Shown here in pieces: positions 26,910 to 34,291 of a DNA stretch of 64,000 bases; position 1 is the first letter of the stretch, and each line of letters opens with the position of its first letter. The position numbers were made by a program, and so were the translations under genes. A model generated the notes under the pieces. It ran no database searches, was not told the DNA's origin, and saw only the letters and a list, made by a program, of their open reading frames with translations. The DNA lies in the NCBI RefSeq assembly GCF_005222205.1, contig NZ_CP032348.1:62001-126000 (forward strand), given 5' to 3'. The stretch comes from Azospirillum brasilense (lineage in GTDB: Bacteria > Pseudomonadota > Alphaproteobacteria > Azospirillales > Azospirillaceae).

Positions 26910-27431
26910 TCACGATCCGCCGGTGACGGTGCTGTTCCCGGTTCCGCCGGTGACGGTGCCGTTCCCGGTTCCGCCACTGACGGTGCTGTTTCCGGTTCCA
27001 CCGCTGACGGTGCTGTTCCCGGTTCCGCCACTGACGGTGCCGTTACCGGTTCCGCCACTGACGGTGCTGTTCCCGGCGCCGCCGGTGACCGTGGAGGGCA
27101 GCGTGGTGAGCGAGGTCGTCAGCAGCGGGGTCAGCGGCTGCAGGGGCGATGCGTTGCCTCCGGAGGTGGACGAGCCCGAGGGCGGCGGCGGGGGCGTGGT
27201 GGGGAAGGGCACGGACAGCATCTTGGCGCAGGCGGCGGTGACCGCGGCGGAGTTGACCATGCCGGCGTTCTGCTGGCGGTGCACGGCGTTGTGCATCGCC
27301 ATGCCGAGCGTCTCGACCATCACGGCGTCGAGCATGGCGAACGACTGCGCGGGGGACTGTCCCGTCAGAAGCGTGACGATGTCCGACGTCGAGTCGATCA
27401 CCTGGGTGTTCACGGTGCCTTCGTCGCTCAT
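26910..27431 (-). CDS. RebB-like protein with proline linker and nonapeptide-repeat tail
   Basis: 173 residues from ATG 27431, which overlaps the stop of the preceding gene in an ATGA arrangement. Residues 1-72 are a RebB-type domain (VNTQVIDSTSDIVTLL, TLGMAMHNAVHRQQNAGMVNSAAVTAA). A PTTPPPPPSGSS linker follows, and the final ~57 residues are six copies of a GGTGNSTVS nonapeptide. The tail looks like a flexible or beta-structured display segment on an R-body subunit. The upstream extension of the frame is rejected because it runs through the neighbouring gene. Confidence 0.85.
   Translation of the reverse strand: MSDEGTVNTQVIDSTSDIVTLLTGQSPAQSFAMLDAVMVETLGMAMHNAVHRQQNAGMVNSAAVTAACAKMLSVPFPTTPPPPPSGSSTSGGNASPLQPLTPLLTTSLTTLPSTVTGGAGNSTVSGGTGNGTVSGGTGNSTVSGGTGNSTVSGGTGNGTVTGGTGNSTVTGGS
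26914..27075. repeat. 27-bp tandem repeat, six copies, inside a RebB-like gene
   Basis: Units begin at 26914, 26941, 26968, 26995, 27022 and 27049, each close to GTTCCGCCACTGACGGTGCT followed by GTTCCCG on the plus strand. They encode the GGTGNSTVS tail. Differences are single bases, so copy number may vary between strains. Confidence 0.95.
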
Positions 27432-27661
27432 GATTTTGCGGTTCCCTTGGTGATGATCAGCGTAAGGACCTGGGCGAGCGCGGCCTCGGTGATGACCTGG
27501 GCGCGCTGCTGGTTGGCGACGGCGTTCTGCATGGCCAGGCCGAGGCTGTCGGCCATGGCGACGTAGGTCATGTCCATCGCCAGGGATGGGGTCAGGCCAA
27601 GCGGTATCGCCGTGTTCGCCGCGACCGATCCGGCAAGACTGGAGGAGCCTCCGTCCGGCAT
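27428..27661 (-). CDS. Short divergent RebB-like protein, 77 residues
   Basis: ATG 27661 with AGGAGTGCG upstream. The core SLGLAMQNAVANQQRAQVITEAALAQVLTL lines up with the ANAAHNATNNQQQSYVTMQAATT helix of the canonical copies. The N-terminus (MPDGGSSSLAGSVAANTAIPLG) is different and the serine-threonine tail is missing. The stop overlaps the start of the next gene by four bases, so the two are translationally coupled and probably made in fixed ratio. Confidence 0.8.
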   Translation of the reverse strand: MPDGGSSSLAGSVAANTAIPLGLTPSLAMDMTYVAMADSLGLAMQNAVANQQRAQVITEAALAQVLTLIITKGTAKS

Positions 27662-27746
27662 TCACGCACTCCTGCCTTCAGGCTCCTGCCACTGGCTTCT
27701 GCGGACACGGGCTTATGCGCGACCGGGCGCTTCAACCTGCGGCGGA

Positions 27747-27774
27747 GGCCGCCCCCGGTGTCCCGAGGGCGGCC
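27747..27774 (-). promoter_or_regulatory. Intercistronic GC hairpin between reb genes
   Basis: GGCCGCCC (27747-27754) pairs with GGGCGGCC (27767-27774) shortly after the stop of the RebB gene at 27787. No T run follows, so mRNA stabilisation or partial attenuation is more likely than full termination. Confidence 0.45.
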
Positions 27775-27786
27775 CGCCGGCTCTCC

Positions 27787-28059
27787 TTAGGAGAGGCCCA
27801 GGATCTGGGTGGTGACGACGCCGGTCGAGGCCGTGTCGACGGAGTACAGGGTCGACAGGCCCTGCGTGGTCGCCGCCTGCATGGTCACGTAGGACTGCTG
27901 CTGGTTGTTCGTGGCGTTGTGGGCCGCGTTCGACAGCGCCTGGCTGGTGGCGACGAACAGGTTGCCCATCGCGACGGCCGGGGCGTCGCCCAGGACCTTG
28001 GTGTTGACCTGGGAGACCGAGTCCGTGATCTGGTTGTTCAGGGCGGTCGGGAAAGCCAT
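27787..28059 (-). CDS. rebB: R-body protein, RebB family (copy 4)
   Basis: 90 residues: MAFPTALNNQITDSVSQVNT, then a VLGDAPAVAMGNLF segment, the SNAAHNATNNQQQ helix and the LSTLYSVDTASTG tail. This is the RebB/killing-trait family (Pfam RebB), whose members polymerise into the coiled ribbon of R-bodies that telescopes out, often on acidification. AAGGAG precedes the ATG. It is one of four near-identical copies in the array. VVTTQILGLS at the C-terminus is its own variant. Confidence 0.93.
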   Translation of the reverse strand: MAFPTALNNQITDSVSQVNTKVLGDAPAVAMGNLFVATSQALSNAAHNATNNQQQSYVTMQAATTQGLSTLYSVDTASTGVVTTQILGLS

Positions 28060-28121
28060 CGTGTTTGCTCCTTACATCAGATGTTGCGTTGGTTCGAGGC
28101 CAAAGCGCCGGCGGCGGGTGG

Positions 28122-28153
28122 CGGACGGCGGCGGGTGCCGCGTCCGCCGTCCG
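28122..28153 (-). promoter_or_regulatory. Intercistronic hairpin immediately after a rebB stop
   Basis: CGGACGGCGG (28122-28131) and CCGCCGTCCG (28144-28153) are perfect complements. The hairpin abuts the stop codon at 28155 of the upstream rebB copy. It is likely an mRNA 3'-end protector or leaky terminator. Confidence 0.5.
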
Positions 28154-28154
28154 A

Positions 28155-28421
28155 TCAGCCGAGGAGCTTCGACGTGGCGGCGCCGGTGGTCGCGGTGTCG
28201 ATGGAGTAGAGCATCGCGACGCCCGTCGTCGTGGCGGCCTGCGCCGTGACGTACATCTGCTGCTGCGCCAGGGTCGCGTTGTGGGCCGCGTTGGCCAGCG
28301 CCTGGGCGGTGGCCTGGTACAGGTTGCCCATGGCGATCGCCGGCGAGCTGCCAACGACCTGGACGTTGCTCTGGGCTACGGAATCGGTGATCTGGCTGTT
28401 GACTGCCGTCGGGAAAGCCAT
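28155..28421 (-). CDS. rebB: R-body protein, RebB family (copy 3)
   Basis: 88 residues with the RebB layout: MAFPTAVNSQITDSVAQSNV, ANAAHNATLAQQQMYVTAQA, then AMLYSIDTATTGAATSKLLG. It is the most divergent of the four canonical copies (VQVVGSSPAIAMG in place of TKVLGDAPAIAMG). The ATG at 28421 has AAGGAATAACG upstream. It is presumably a structural subunit of the ribbon, possibly of a different ratio or position. Confidence 0.93.
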   Translation of the reverse strand: MAFPTAVNSQITDSVAQSNVQVVGSSPAIAMGNLYQATAQALANAAHNATLAQQQMYVTAQAATTTGVAMLYSIDTATTGAATSKLLG

Positions 28422-28512
28422 CTGACGTTATTCCTTGGCGAATGGTTCGGGATGGATAGCCGGCGGCCCGTTCCGGATGCCCGCGGGCGCCCGGTCCCGG
28501 CCGGTCGGCTCA

Positions 28513-28782
28513 TCAGCTCCCCAGGATCGACTTGGTCGCGACGCCGGTGGAGGCGGTGTCGATCGAGTAGAGCGTCGCGACGCCCATGGTCGTGGCGGCC
28601 TGCATGGTCACGTAGGACTGCTGCTGGTTGTTGGTGGCGTTGTGGGCCGCGTTGGCCAGCGCCTGGGCCGTGGCCTGGAACAGGTTGCCCATGGCGATCG
28701 CCGGAGCGTCGCCCAGGACCTTGGTGTTGGCCTGGGTGACGGAATCGGTGATCTGGTCGTTCACGGCGGTCGGGAAAGCCAT
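28513..28782 (-). CDS. rebB: R-body protein, RebB family (copy 2)
   Basis: 89 residues. The first half is the same as copy 1 at the protein level (MAFPTAVNDQITDSVTQANT, VLGDAPAIAMGNLFQATAQA), and the genes match in 151 of 153 bases over 28630-28782 versus 29021-29173. The end is VATLYSIDTASTGVATKSIL-GS. GAGGACGAAC precedes the ATG. It is a structural RebB subunit, freshly duplicated or gene-converted with its neighbour. Confidence 0.93.
   Translation of the reverse strand: MAFPTAVNDQITDSVTQANTKVLGDAPAIAMGNLFQATAQALANAAHNATNNQQQSYVTMQAATTMGVATLYSIDTASTGVATKSILGS
28630..28782. repeat. Near-identical duplicate of 29021-29173 (5' halves of two rebB genes)
   Basis: Aligned base by base, the two 153-bp blocks differ only at two positions in codons 3-4. 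The remaining 3' halves of the genes are less similar, which suggests recent duplication or gene conversion limited to the 5' half. Confidence 0.9.
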
Positions 28783-28882
28783 TTGTTCGTCCTCTTCGGT
28801 TGCCTGGCGCCCGCCCGCGGTCCCTCATGGAAGGCGGGGTGGCGCAGGTGGTTTGAAACATCGATGGCGGCGCGGGGCCGGC

Positions 28883-29173
28883 TTACGAGCCGAGGCCCTT
28901 GACGCCGGTGCTGAGGATGCTCTTCGTCGCGACGCCGGTGGAGGCGGTGTCGATCGAGTAGAGCGTGGCCACGCCCTGGGTGGTGGCGGCCTGCGCGGTC
29001 ACGTAGGACTGCTGCTGGGCGTTGGTGGCGTTGTGGGCCGCGTTGGCCAGCGCCTGGGCCGTGGCCTGGAACAGGTTGCCCATGGCGATCGCCGGAGCGT
29101 CGCCCAGGACCTTGGTGTTGGCCTGGGTGACGGAATCGGTGATCTGGTCGTTCACGGCGGTCGGAAATGCCAT
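28883..29173 (-). CDS. rebB: R-body protein, RebB family (copy 1, promoter-proximal)
   Basis: 96 residues and the first gene of the array, starting at ATG 29173 after GAGGAAAG. It has the family core (ANAAHNATNAQQQSYVTAQA, GVATLYSIDTASTGVATKSI) plus a seven-residue extension, STGVKGLGS, absent from the other copies. RebB proteins polymerise into R-body ribbons. Length variants probably set the mix of subunits. The promoter must lie in 29174-29611; no sigma-54 site is seen there. Confidence 0.93.
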   Translation of the reverse strand: MAFPTAVNDQITDSVTQANTKVLGDAPAIAMGNLFQATAQALANAAHNATNAQQQSYVTAQAATTQGVATLYSIDTASTGVATKSILSTGVKGLGS

Positions 29174-29611
29174 TGTCTTTCCTCACTGGTGGGGCCGGTT
29201 TCAAAGGCGGCCGCTGGTGGCGTCGATCATTCACGCAGCCGCATGCGACCATGGGGTGCGCGAACAGCGGACGGTGCGACTGTAGCGAGGGGGGGTGCCG
29301 CGCGATTGGTCTATCCGGCGAAAGAATCCGGCAGACCGCGTGAGTTTTGTGCGCCTGGGTTGCGCTTTGGCGATTGATGCGGGGAAAGCGTGTGATGCTG
29401 GTGCGACCGATTCTTGCGCGGCGGGCGCAACGATGGACGCAAGGCCGTGCAGTTCCGCGTCCCACCGCCCGCGCCCCCGCGCGGAAAACCGGCACCATCC
29501 GGAGGAATCGACGGCGAGGGGAGGGGCGACGGGACCGCGAAGCGGCGTCGCTCCACGGATTGCGGGAGTGGCGAACGAATCCACGCCACTCTATTCTTGG
29601 TCTGGTCTTTG
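29174..29611. other. Divergent intergenic region upstream of the reb array and yitT
   Basis: About 440 bp with no supported gene. The reb-proximal side has a good ribosome site only. Frames across 29230-29580 are GC-driven and overlap on both strands. I see no consensus sigma-54 or sigma-28 promoter; a GCCGGATA-like element occurs on the minus strand near 29320, but its spacing to an upstream element is wrong. Confidence 0.5.
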
Positions 29612-30310
29612 ATGATACAGTCGAAAAGGAATGAAGTCTGGAAGGTGCCCAGCGTGCTCAAGAAAAGTGCAGTATCCGTACCCGTCAACACTGCCGCTGC
29701 AACAAATGAAGCCAAACGGGCGTCGCACAGCGCATTTGATAATGCGCAGGGGCAGCTGTTCGGCATCATCATGACCGCGTTCGGGATTTCCATACTGCAT
29801 GCCGCCGGATTGATCACCGGGCAGGCGGCGGGGCTGTCCTTCGTCATCGCCTACGCCACGGGGCTGGATTTCGGGCCGGTGTTCTTCGTGGTGAACCTGC
29901 CCTTCTACGCGCTGGCGCTGGCGCGCATCGGCTGGCGCTTCACCGCAAAGTCGCTTCTGGCGGTCACCAGCATCTCGGTGCTGACCACGCTGGCGCCCCA
30001 CGCGATCCGCTATGACGCGCTGCACCCCTACGTGGCGGCGGTCCTGGCGGGCTTCTGCATCGGCATCGGGGTCATCGGCCTGTTCCGCCACGGCTCCAGC
30101 GGCGGCGGGGTGGGCATTCTCGCCTTCTACATCCAGGAGAAGACGGGCTTCCGCGCCGGCTGGCTCCAGGCCATGTTCGACGTGGTGATCTTCTCCATGG
30201 CGGTCTTCGTGATCGACGGGAAGGCGGTGCTGGCCTCCATGCTGGGGGCGGCGGTGCTCAACGCCTTCGTCGCCTTCAACCACCGGACGGACTGGTACGT
30301 GGCCCGCTGA
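29612..30310 (+). CDS. YitT family membrane protein
   Basis: About 232 residues with five predicted membrane helices (FGIIMTAFGISILHAAGLI, FGPVFFVVNLPFYALALAR, SLLAVTSISVLTTLAPHAI, and others) and the family motif GLITGQAAGLSFVIAYATG. The start is uncertain: ATG 29612 has no ribosome site, while GTG 29645 is preceded by AAAGGA at a long distance. The family is common in bacteria with unknown transport or membrane role. The upstream sequence is shared with the reb array's promoter region, but nothing else links it to R-bodies. Confidence 0.88.
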   Translation: MIQSKRNEVWKVPSVLKKSAVSVPVNTAAATNEAKRASHSAFDNAQGQLFGIIMTAFGISILHAAGLITGQAAGLSFVIAYATGLDFGPVFFVVNLPFYALALARIGWRFTAKSLLAVTSISVLTTLAPHAIRYDALHPYVAAVLAGFCIGIGVIGLFRHGSSGGGVGILAFYIQEKTGFRAGWLQAMFDVVIFSMAVFVIDGKAVLASMLGAAVLNAFVAFNHRTDWYVAR

Positions 30311-30336
30311 CGGCCGCTGCCGGCCTACGGCGGATG

Positions 30337-30387
30337 GGGCGCAAGCGGCGGGAGCCGAGGGCTTCCCGCCTTCGTCCGCTTGCGCCC
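30337..30387. terminator. Inverted repeat after yitT
   Basis: GGGCGCAAGCGG (30337-30348) and CCGCTTGCGCCC (30376-30387) pair perfectly, with an inner CGGGA/TCCCG extension. No T run. It probably ends yitT transcription. It lies just outside the insertion sequence. Confidence 0.6.
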
Positions 30388-30405
30388 TGCCGGCCGGCGG
30401 ACTAG

Positions 30406-31710
30406 CAGGGTGCGGAAAAACGAACATATTCCGGCCTTTTTCCTCCGCTGAGGCTGAGAATGCGGGTTTCAGCGGGCGATTTGGTCGGGACGGAGCGTTT
30501 TTCCTCGCTCCGAGGCTCCCAGAACCGCCGTTCAGGCGGATTGCGGGCGTGATTATGCCGCAGCCAGCAGCTTGGGCAGGCGGATCAGGTTGTAAGCGGT
30601 GGCGGTTAGGGTGAACATCCAACCGACACGGGCTGCTCCGCAATGGCGCGTCTTGCGCAAGCCGGCTCCCTTGATCCAGCCAAAGACCTCTTCGATCCGC
30701 TTGCGGACCCGCAGGCTGACGGCGTAGCCGGGATGGCGGGTGGTCCGGCCGTCGATCGCCGAGCGGCGGTTGCTGGTATTTCGGGCAACATGCGGAGCCA
30801 CGCCCAAGTCGCGCATGTCCGCCACGAAATCCTTGGTGTCGTAGGCCTTGTCAGCGCCGACCGTGATGCGGTGGCGGCCGGGGATGGCCTCGATCATGGC
30901 CACCGCCGCCGCACGTTCGGCCAGGCCGCTGGCCGCGGTGAGCCGCACGTCCACCACCAGGGCGTGGCGGTTCTCCATCAGCGCGTGGCCCATGAAGGCC
31001 AGCTTCGCCGGCTGGCCGTTGCCCTTGCGGTAGAGCCGCGCCTCGGGATCGCTGGTCGAGGCATGCGTCTCGTTGGACCGCTTCTCGCCATGGAAGTCGC
31101 GCTCGCCGTTGCGCCCCGGCCCCGGCGGCTCGCCGCTGCCGTCTTTGGGCCGGAAGCTCTTCACCGACGCCCAGGCTTCGATCAGCGTGCCGTCCACCGA
31201 GAAATGCTCGTCCGACAGCAGCGCCTTGACCTTCGGCTGACCCAGCACGGTCGCCAGGAACTTGGCCGCCACATCGCCGGCCAGAAGACGCTCGCGGTTC
31301 TTGGTGAACACGGTGACGTCCCACACCGGGGCGTCCATGGACAGGCCGACGAACCAGCGGAACAGCAGGTTGTAATCGAGCTGCTCCATCAACTGGCGTT
31401 CCGAGCGCACCGAGTAGAAGGCCTGGAGCAGCAGCGCCCGCAGCAGCTTCTCCGGCGGGATCGAGGGGCGCCCGATCTTGGAGTACAGCCCCTCGAACGC
31501 CGGCGACATCACCTCCAGCGCCTCGTCCACGATGGCCCGGATCGCTCGCAGCGGGTGGTTGGCTGGAACCCGCGCCTCGCAGCTCACGTAGCTGAACAGA
31601 CCCTCGCTGCGTTCGTCCGAACCCCGCATCGTCCCCTCGTCGGTCGCGTTCTTCTCAACCGAAAAGAATCACGACCAACCGCCCGTGCACAGCCCTTTTT
31701 CCGCACCCTG
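30406..31710 (-). mobile_element. Complete IS5-family insertion sequence (1305 bp)
   Basis: Terminal inverted repeats CAGGGTGCGGAAAAA (30406-30420) and its complement (31696-31710) are 15 bp and perfect. They are flanked by the 4-bp target duplication CTAG (30402-30405 and 31711-31714), a YTAR-type site typical of IS5-group elements. It contains one intact transposase gene, so it may still move. Confidence 0.93.
30553..31629 (-). CDS. IS5-family transposase (DDE)
   Basis: 358 residues with an N-terminal DUF772-type domain (SIPPEKLLRALLLQAFYSVRSERQLMEQLDY) and a DDE core. The first aspartate is in FSVDGTLIEAW, the second in VGADKAYDT, and the glutamate in RKRIEEVFGWIKG (the Y-(2)-R-(3)-E type motif). 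The gene is full length with no frameshift and fills most of the element between its inverted repeats. Confidence 0.95.
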   Translation of the reverse strand: MRGSDERSEGLFSYVSCEARVPANHPLRAIRAIVDEALEVMSPAFEGLYSKIGRPSIPPEKLLRALLLQAFYSVRSERQLMEQLDYNLLFRWFVGLSMDAPVWDVTVFTKNRERLLAGDVAAKFLATVLGQPKVKALLSDEHFSVDGTLIEAWASVKSFRPKDGSGEPPGPGRNGERDFHGEKRSNETHASTSDPEARLYRKGNGQPAKLAFMGHALMENRHALVVDVRLTAASGLAERAAAVAMIEAIPGRHRITVGADKAYDTKDFVADMRDLGVAPHVARNTSNRRSAIDGRTTRHPGYAVSLRVRKRIEEVFGWIKGAGLRKTRHCGAARVGWMFTLTATAYNLIRLPKLLAAA

Positions 31711-31742
31711 CTAGAGGGATCAGGTTTTCCTGGACGATGGGA

Positions 31743-32432
31743 TTATTTCAGCACGATCCAAATCCCGGTGAAGACATAGTTGCCGGGGACCCCTGTCATG
31801 ACGCCATCGGCGTCGATGGCCCCGCCGTTGTTGATCGAAGCGTCGCCTGGATCGTAGAAGCCGTTTGCTCCGCGTGTGAGCCAATGCATGCTGCCGGCCG
31901 TGGTCCGCACGCAAAGCAGTTGCACCTCGTCATTGGCCGGGGCGGCATAAGGGACGCCGGTGGTGGGGCAGCCAGGGGCGTTAACCGTGGCATCCGCGCT
32001 GCAACGCGCAACCTCCTGCGGACAGGCGGCGAGAAGCCTGGTGGCAATGCATTGGCAATTGGTTGATTGGGCCGCGGAATTCGCAATCACATTGACGGTG
32101 ACCGTCCTCCCGAACATCCTGGCCACGTAGGCCAGCGCGGACGGCGAGTTTTGGAGGCCCGGGGAATCCTTGTAAACACCGGGTGACGGCAAGTTCAACT
32201 CAAGGTCGCCGGTTATCCTGTATATTTTCCTCGCCAAGCTGTCATTGCATTCATAGCCGTCGATGTCGACTTGGCAGTTCGATGGGCCTGTATCGGTCAG
32301 TCTGTGGCGAAGCTTGATGGGATAATTGAGGTCGGCCACCGCTGGGATGGCCCTGAGCGCGGCCGCCAAGGCAAAGGCGCCGCACGCGTTGCTTCCCAGG
32401 GGCTGCGCAACGTTGAAGGTGATGTTGGGCAT
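31743..32432 (-). CDS. Possible papain-type cysteine peptidase or effector-like protein
   Basis: 229 residues from ATG 32432 (AAGG nine bases upstream). No named family is recognised. Near the N-terminus QPLGSNACGAFALAAAL places a glutamine (Q10) seven residues before a cysteine followed by glycine (C17). Near the C-terminus MHWLTRGANGFYDPG offers histidine H183 and aspartate D194. Q-C-H-D in this order is the papain-fold active-site pattern. Several further cysteines (CQCIA, ARCSAD, GCPTTG) are present and there is no obvious signal peptide. Its promoter-distal end abuts the insertion sequence, and composition is less GC-rich than the neighbours. The activity is a hypothesis. Confidence 0.65.
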   Translation of the reverse strand: MPNITFNVAQPLGSNACGAFALAAALRAIPAVADLNYPIKLRHRLTDTGPSNCQVDIDGYECNDSLARKIYRITGDLELNLPSPGVYKDSPGLQNSPSALAYVARMFGRTVTVNVIANSAAQSTNCQCIATRLLAACPQEVARCSADATVNAPGCPTTGVPYAAPANDEVQLLCVRTTAGSMHWLTRGANGFYDPGDASINNGGAIDADGVMTGVPGNYVFTGIWIVLK

Positions 32433-33076
32433 GGCATTGGGCCTTTTTCCGGATTGCACCTGCTTCCCAGGACGGCGGCTTGCCCATTCCGTGAACCGGG
32501 CGGAGGTTTTTCGCGACCCACCGAGGCCGTGCCCGACCGAGGGAGTCTCGGAGCGCCTGTCGGATCGTGGTGCGCCTGTTCCAGGCCAGAAGTCTCAACG
32601 CCCGGTGGGCGCGCAGGACGGCGTGGCGGCGATGGTGCAGCGCGTGGAGGAACTGGCCTTCATCGTCTCCAACCTGTCTCCCGATGGCGACATCCTGCTC
32701 TAAGGCTGCAACGTGGCGGCCGGCCGGGGCGCCGACTTCCTCATCGCGCTGGCGGAGGCGACGGCCGCCAACGTCGCAGCCTCGCGGACGCCCAAGGGCG
32801 CGGGCCAGTGGTGTCGCGCTTGCCCCGACCATCGGTCGGCGCCCTGGGTCGGAGTGATCCGGACTCCACGTCGCCCAGGCTCGGGACCCGTCATGACATC
32901 CGGGCCGCCGCGGCCTGTTGCATTTCTCCGCGGGCTTGGTACCCTGTCCGGCATCGCCAGCCACGCTGGCCGTAAGCGTTCAACGTCAACCAACGCACTC
33001 AACGATCCTCGCCGATCGGAGTGCGTTCGCGTGTTCGAACGGACGGCCATCGGCGGGGACCAGTGTGGAGAACACC
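32433..33076. other. Gene-poor stretch with adhesin remnant upstream of the MFS gene
   Basis: About 640 bp. Apart from a decayed DUF4347-like fragment (32611-32799) nothing coding can be supported. The last 20 bp carry the MFS ribosome site (TGGAG). Confidence 0.5.
32611..32799 (+). pseudogene. Remnant of a DUF4347 domain from a large surface adhesin
   Basis: In one frame the sequence reads LSPDGDILL, a TAA stop, then GCNVAAGRGADFLIALAEAT and ANVAAS. Intact DUF4347 domains, found at the N-terminus of giant repeat adhesins, read ...PDGDILLYGCNVAAG...F...LA..TGADVAAS. The stop therefore replaces the tyrosine codon (TAC/TAT to TAA). No start or downstream repeats remain. Confidence 0.65.
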
Positions 33077-34285
33077 ATGGGTCCCCAAACAAGGCCGGTG
33101 TCGGCGCGCGATCCGGCGCAGGGCCGCCTGATCGTCCTGACCGCCGTCCTGTTCGTCTCCTACCTCTGTGTCGCCCTGTCCCTTCCCGTGGTCCCGCTGT
33201 TCGTCGCCGGGGATCTCGGGATGAGCAATGTCTGGGCCGGGCTGGGCGTGGGAAGCGCCTTCCTCGCCACCATCCTCAGCCGCGGCTTCGCCGGCACCGT
33301 CTCCGACCGCCAAGGCGCCAAGCGCGCCGTCGGGCGGGGGCTGGCCTTCTATGTGGCCGGCGGGCTGGTCTCGATGGCCGCCGCGCCCCTTTCGGCCGCG
33401 CCGTGGGCGGCCTTTTCCGTGCTGGTGGCGGGCCGCCTGCTCATCGGGGTCGGCGAAAGCCTCGTCGGGGTCGGGGTGGTCGCCTGGGGGATCGGCATCG
33501 TCGGGCCGCAGCGCTCGGGCCGCGTGCTGGCGCTGATCGGGGCGGCGCTCTACGGCGCCTTCGCCGCGGGCGGGCCGCTGGGGCTGGGGCTGCTCGACCG
33601 CTTCGGCTTTTCCGGCGTCATGGCGGTCAGCGCGCTGCTGCCCGCCCTCGGGCTTCTGGCGATCCGGCGCATGGAGGGCATCCCGGCCCATCCCGACGCC
33701 GCGCGTCCGCCCTTCCGCAGCGTGCTGGGGCGGATCTGGCGGCAGGGCGCCGTCGTCAGCCTCCAGGGCATCGGCTTCGCCGCCATCGGCGCCTTCTTCT
33801 CGCTGCACTTCGTCCATGAGGGCTGGCCCCACGCCGGACTCGGCCTGACCGCCTTCGGTCTCGGCTTCGTGCTCGTCCGCTTCGCGCTGGGCCATCTGCC
33901 CGACCGCTTCGGCGGCCTGCGCGTGGCGATGGGCTCGCTGGCGGTCGAGGCGGTCGGGCAGGCGCTGCTGTGGAGTGCGGGCGACCCGGTTACCGCGCTG
34001 GCCGGCGCCTTCCTGACCGGGCTGGGCTGCTCGCTGGTCTTTCCCGCCATGGGGCGGGAGGTCGTCCATATCGTCGAGCCGCATCTCCGCGGCACCGCGC
34101 TCGGCGCCTTCGCGGCGTTCCAGGACGTCGCCTACGGCCTGACCGGGCCGCTGGCCGGGCTGCTCGCCGACCGGGTCGGCTACGGCGGCGTCTTCCTGAT
34201 GGGAAGCGCCGCCGCCGTGCTGGGCTTCCTGACCACCGTCCAGCTCCTCCGCACCCGGCCGGTGGCGCGGACCAGCCCGACCTGA
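33077..34285 (+). CDS. MFS exporter, arabinose-efflux/YhhS-like
   Basis: 402 residues with 12 hydrophobic helices. It starts at ATG 33077 (TGGAG upstream), giving a short cytoplasmic N-terminus before VLFVSYLCVALSLPVVPLFV. The loop 2-3 motif RGFAGTVSDRQGAKRAVG is the MFS A-type signature (G-x-D-R-x-G). The overall style matches the UPF0226/YhhS group of the arabinose-efflux subfamily. The substrate is unknown; family members export sugars or drugs. It converges on motB, with stops six bases apart. Confidence 0.88.
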   Translation: MGPQTRPVSARDPAQGRLIVLTAVLFVSYLCVALSLPVVPLFVAGDLGMSNVWAGLGVGSAFLATILSRGFAGTVSDRQGAKRAVGRGLAFYVAGGLVSMAAAPLSAAPWAAFSVLVAGRLLIGVGESLVGVGVVAWGIGIVGPQRSGRVLALIGAALYGAFAAGGPLGLGLLDRFGFSGVMAVSALLPALGLLAIRRMEGIPAHPDAARPPFRSVLGRIWRQGAVVSLQGIGFAAIGAFFSLHFVHEGWPHAGLGLTAFGLGFVLVRFALGHLPDRFGGLRVAMGSLAVEAVGQALLWSAGDPVTALAGAFLTGLGCSLVFPAMGREVVHIVEPHLRGTALGAFAAFQDVAYGLTGPLAGLLADRVGYGGVFLMGSAAAVLGFLTTVQLLRTRPVARTSPT

Positions 34286-34291
34286 AGGGCG

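Noticed and set aside
26914..27075. Possible CRISPR array
   Set aside because: Repeats are direct, in frame, 27 bp with no spacers, and encode a protein tail.
29260..29345. Sigma-54 or sigma-28 promoter for the reb array
   Set aside because: CGGCAC and GCCGGATA fragments occur on the minus strand but without correctly spaced partner elements.
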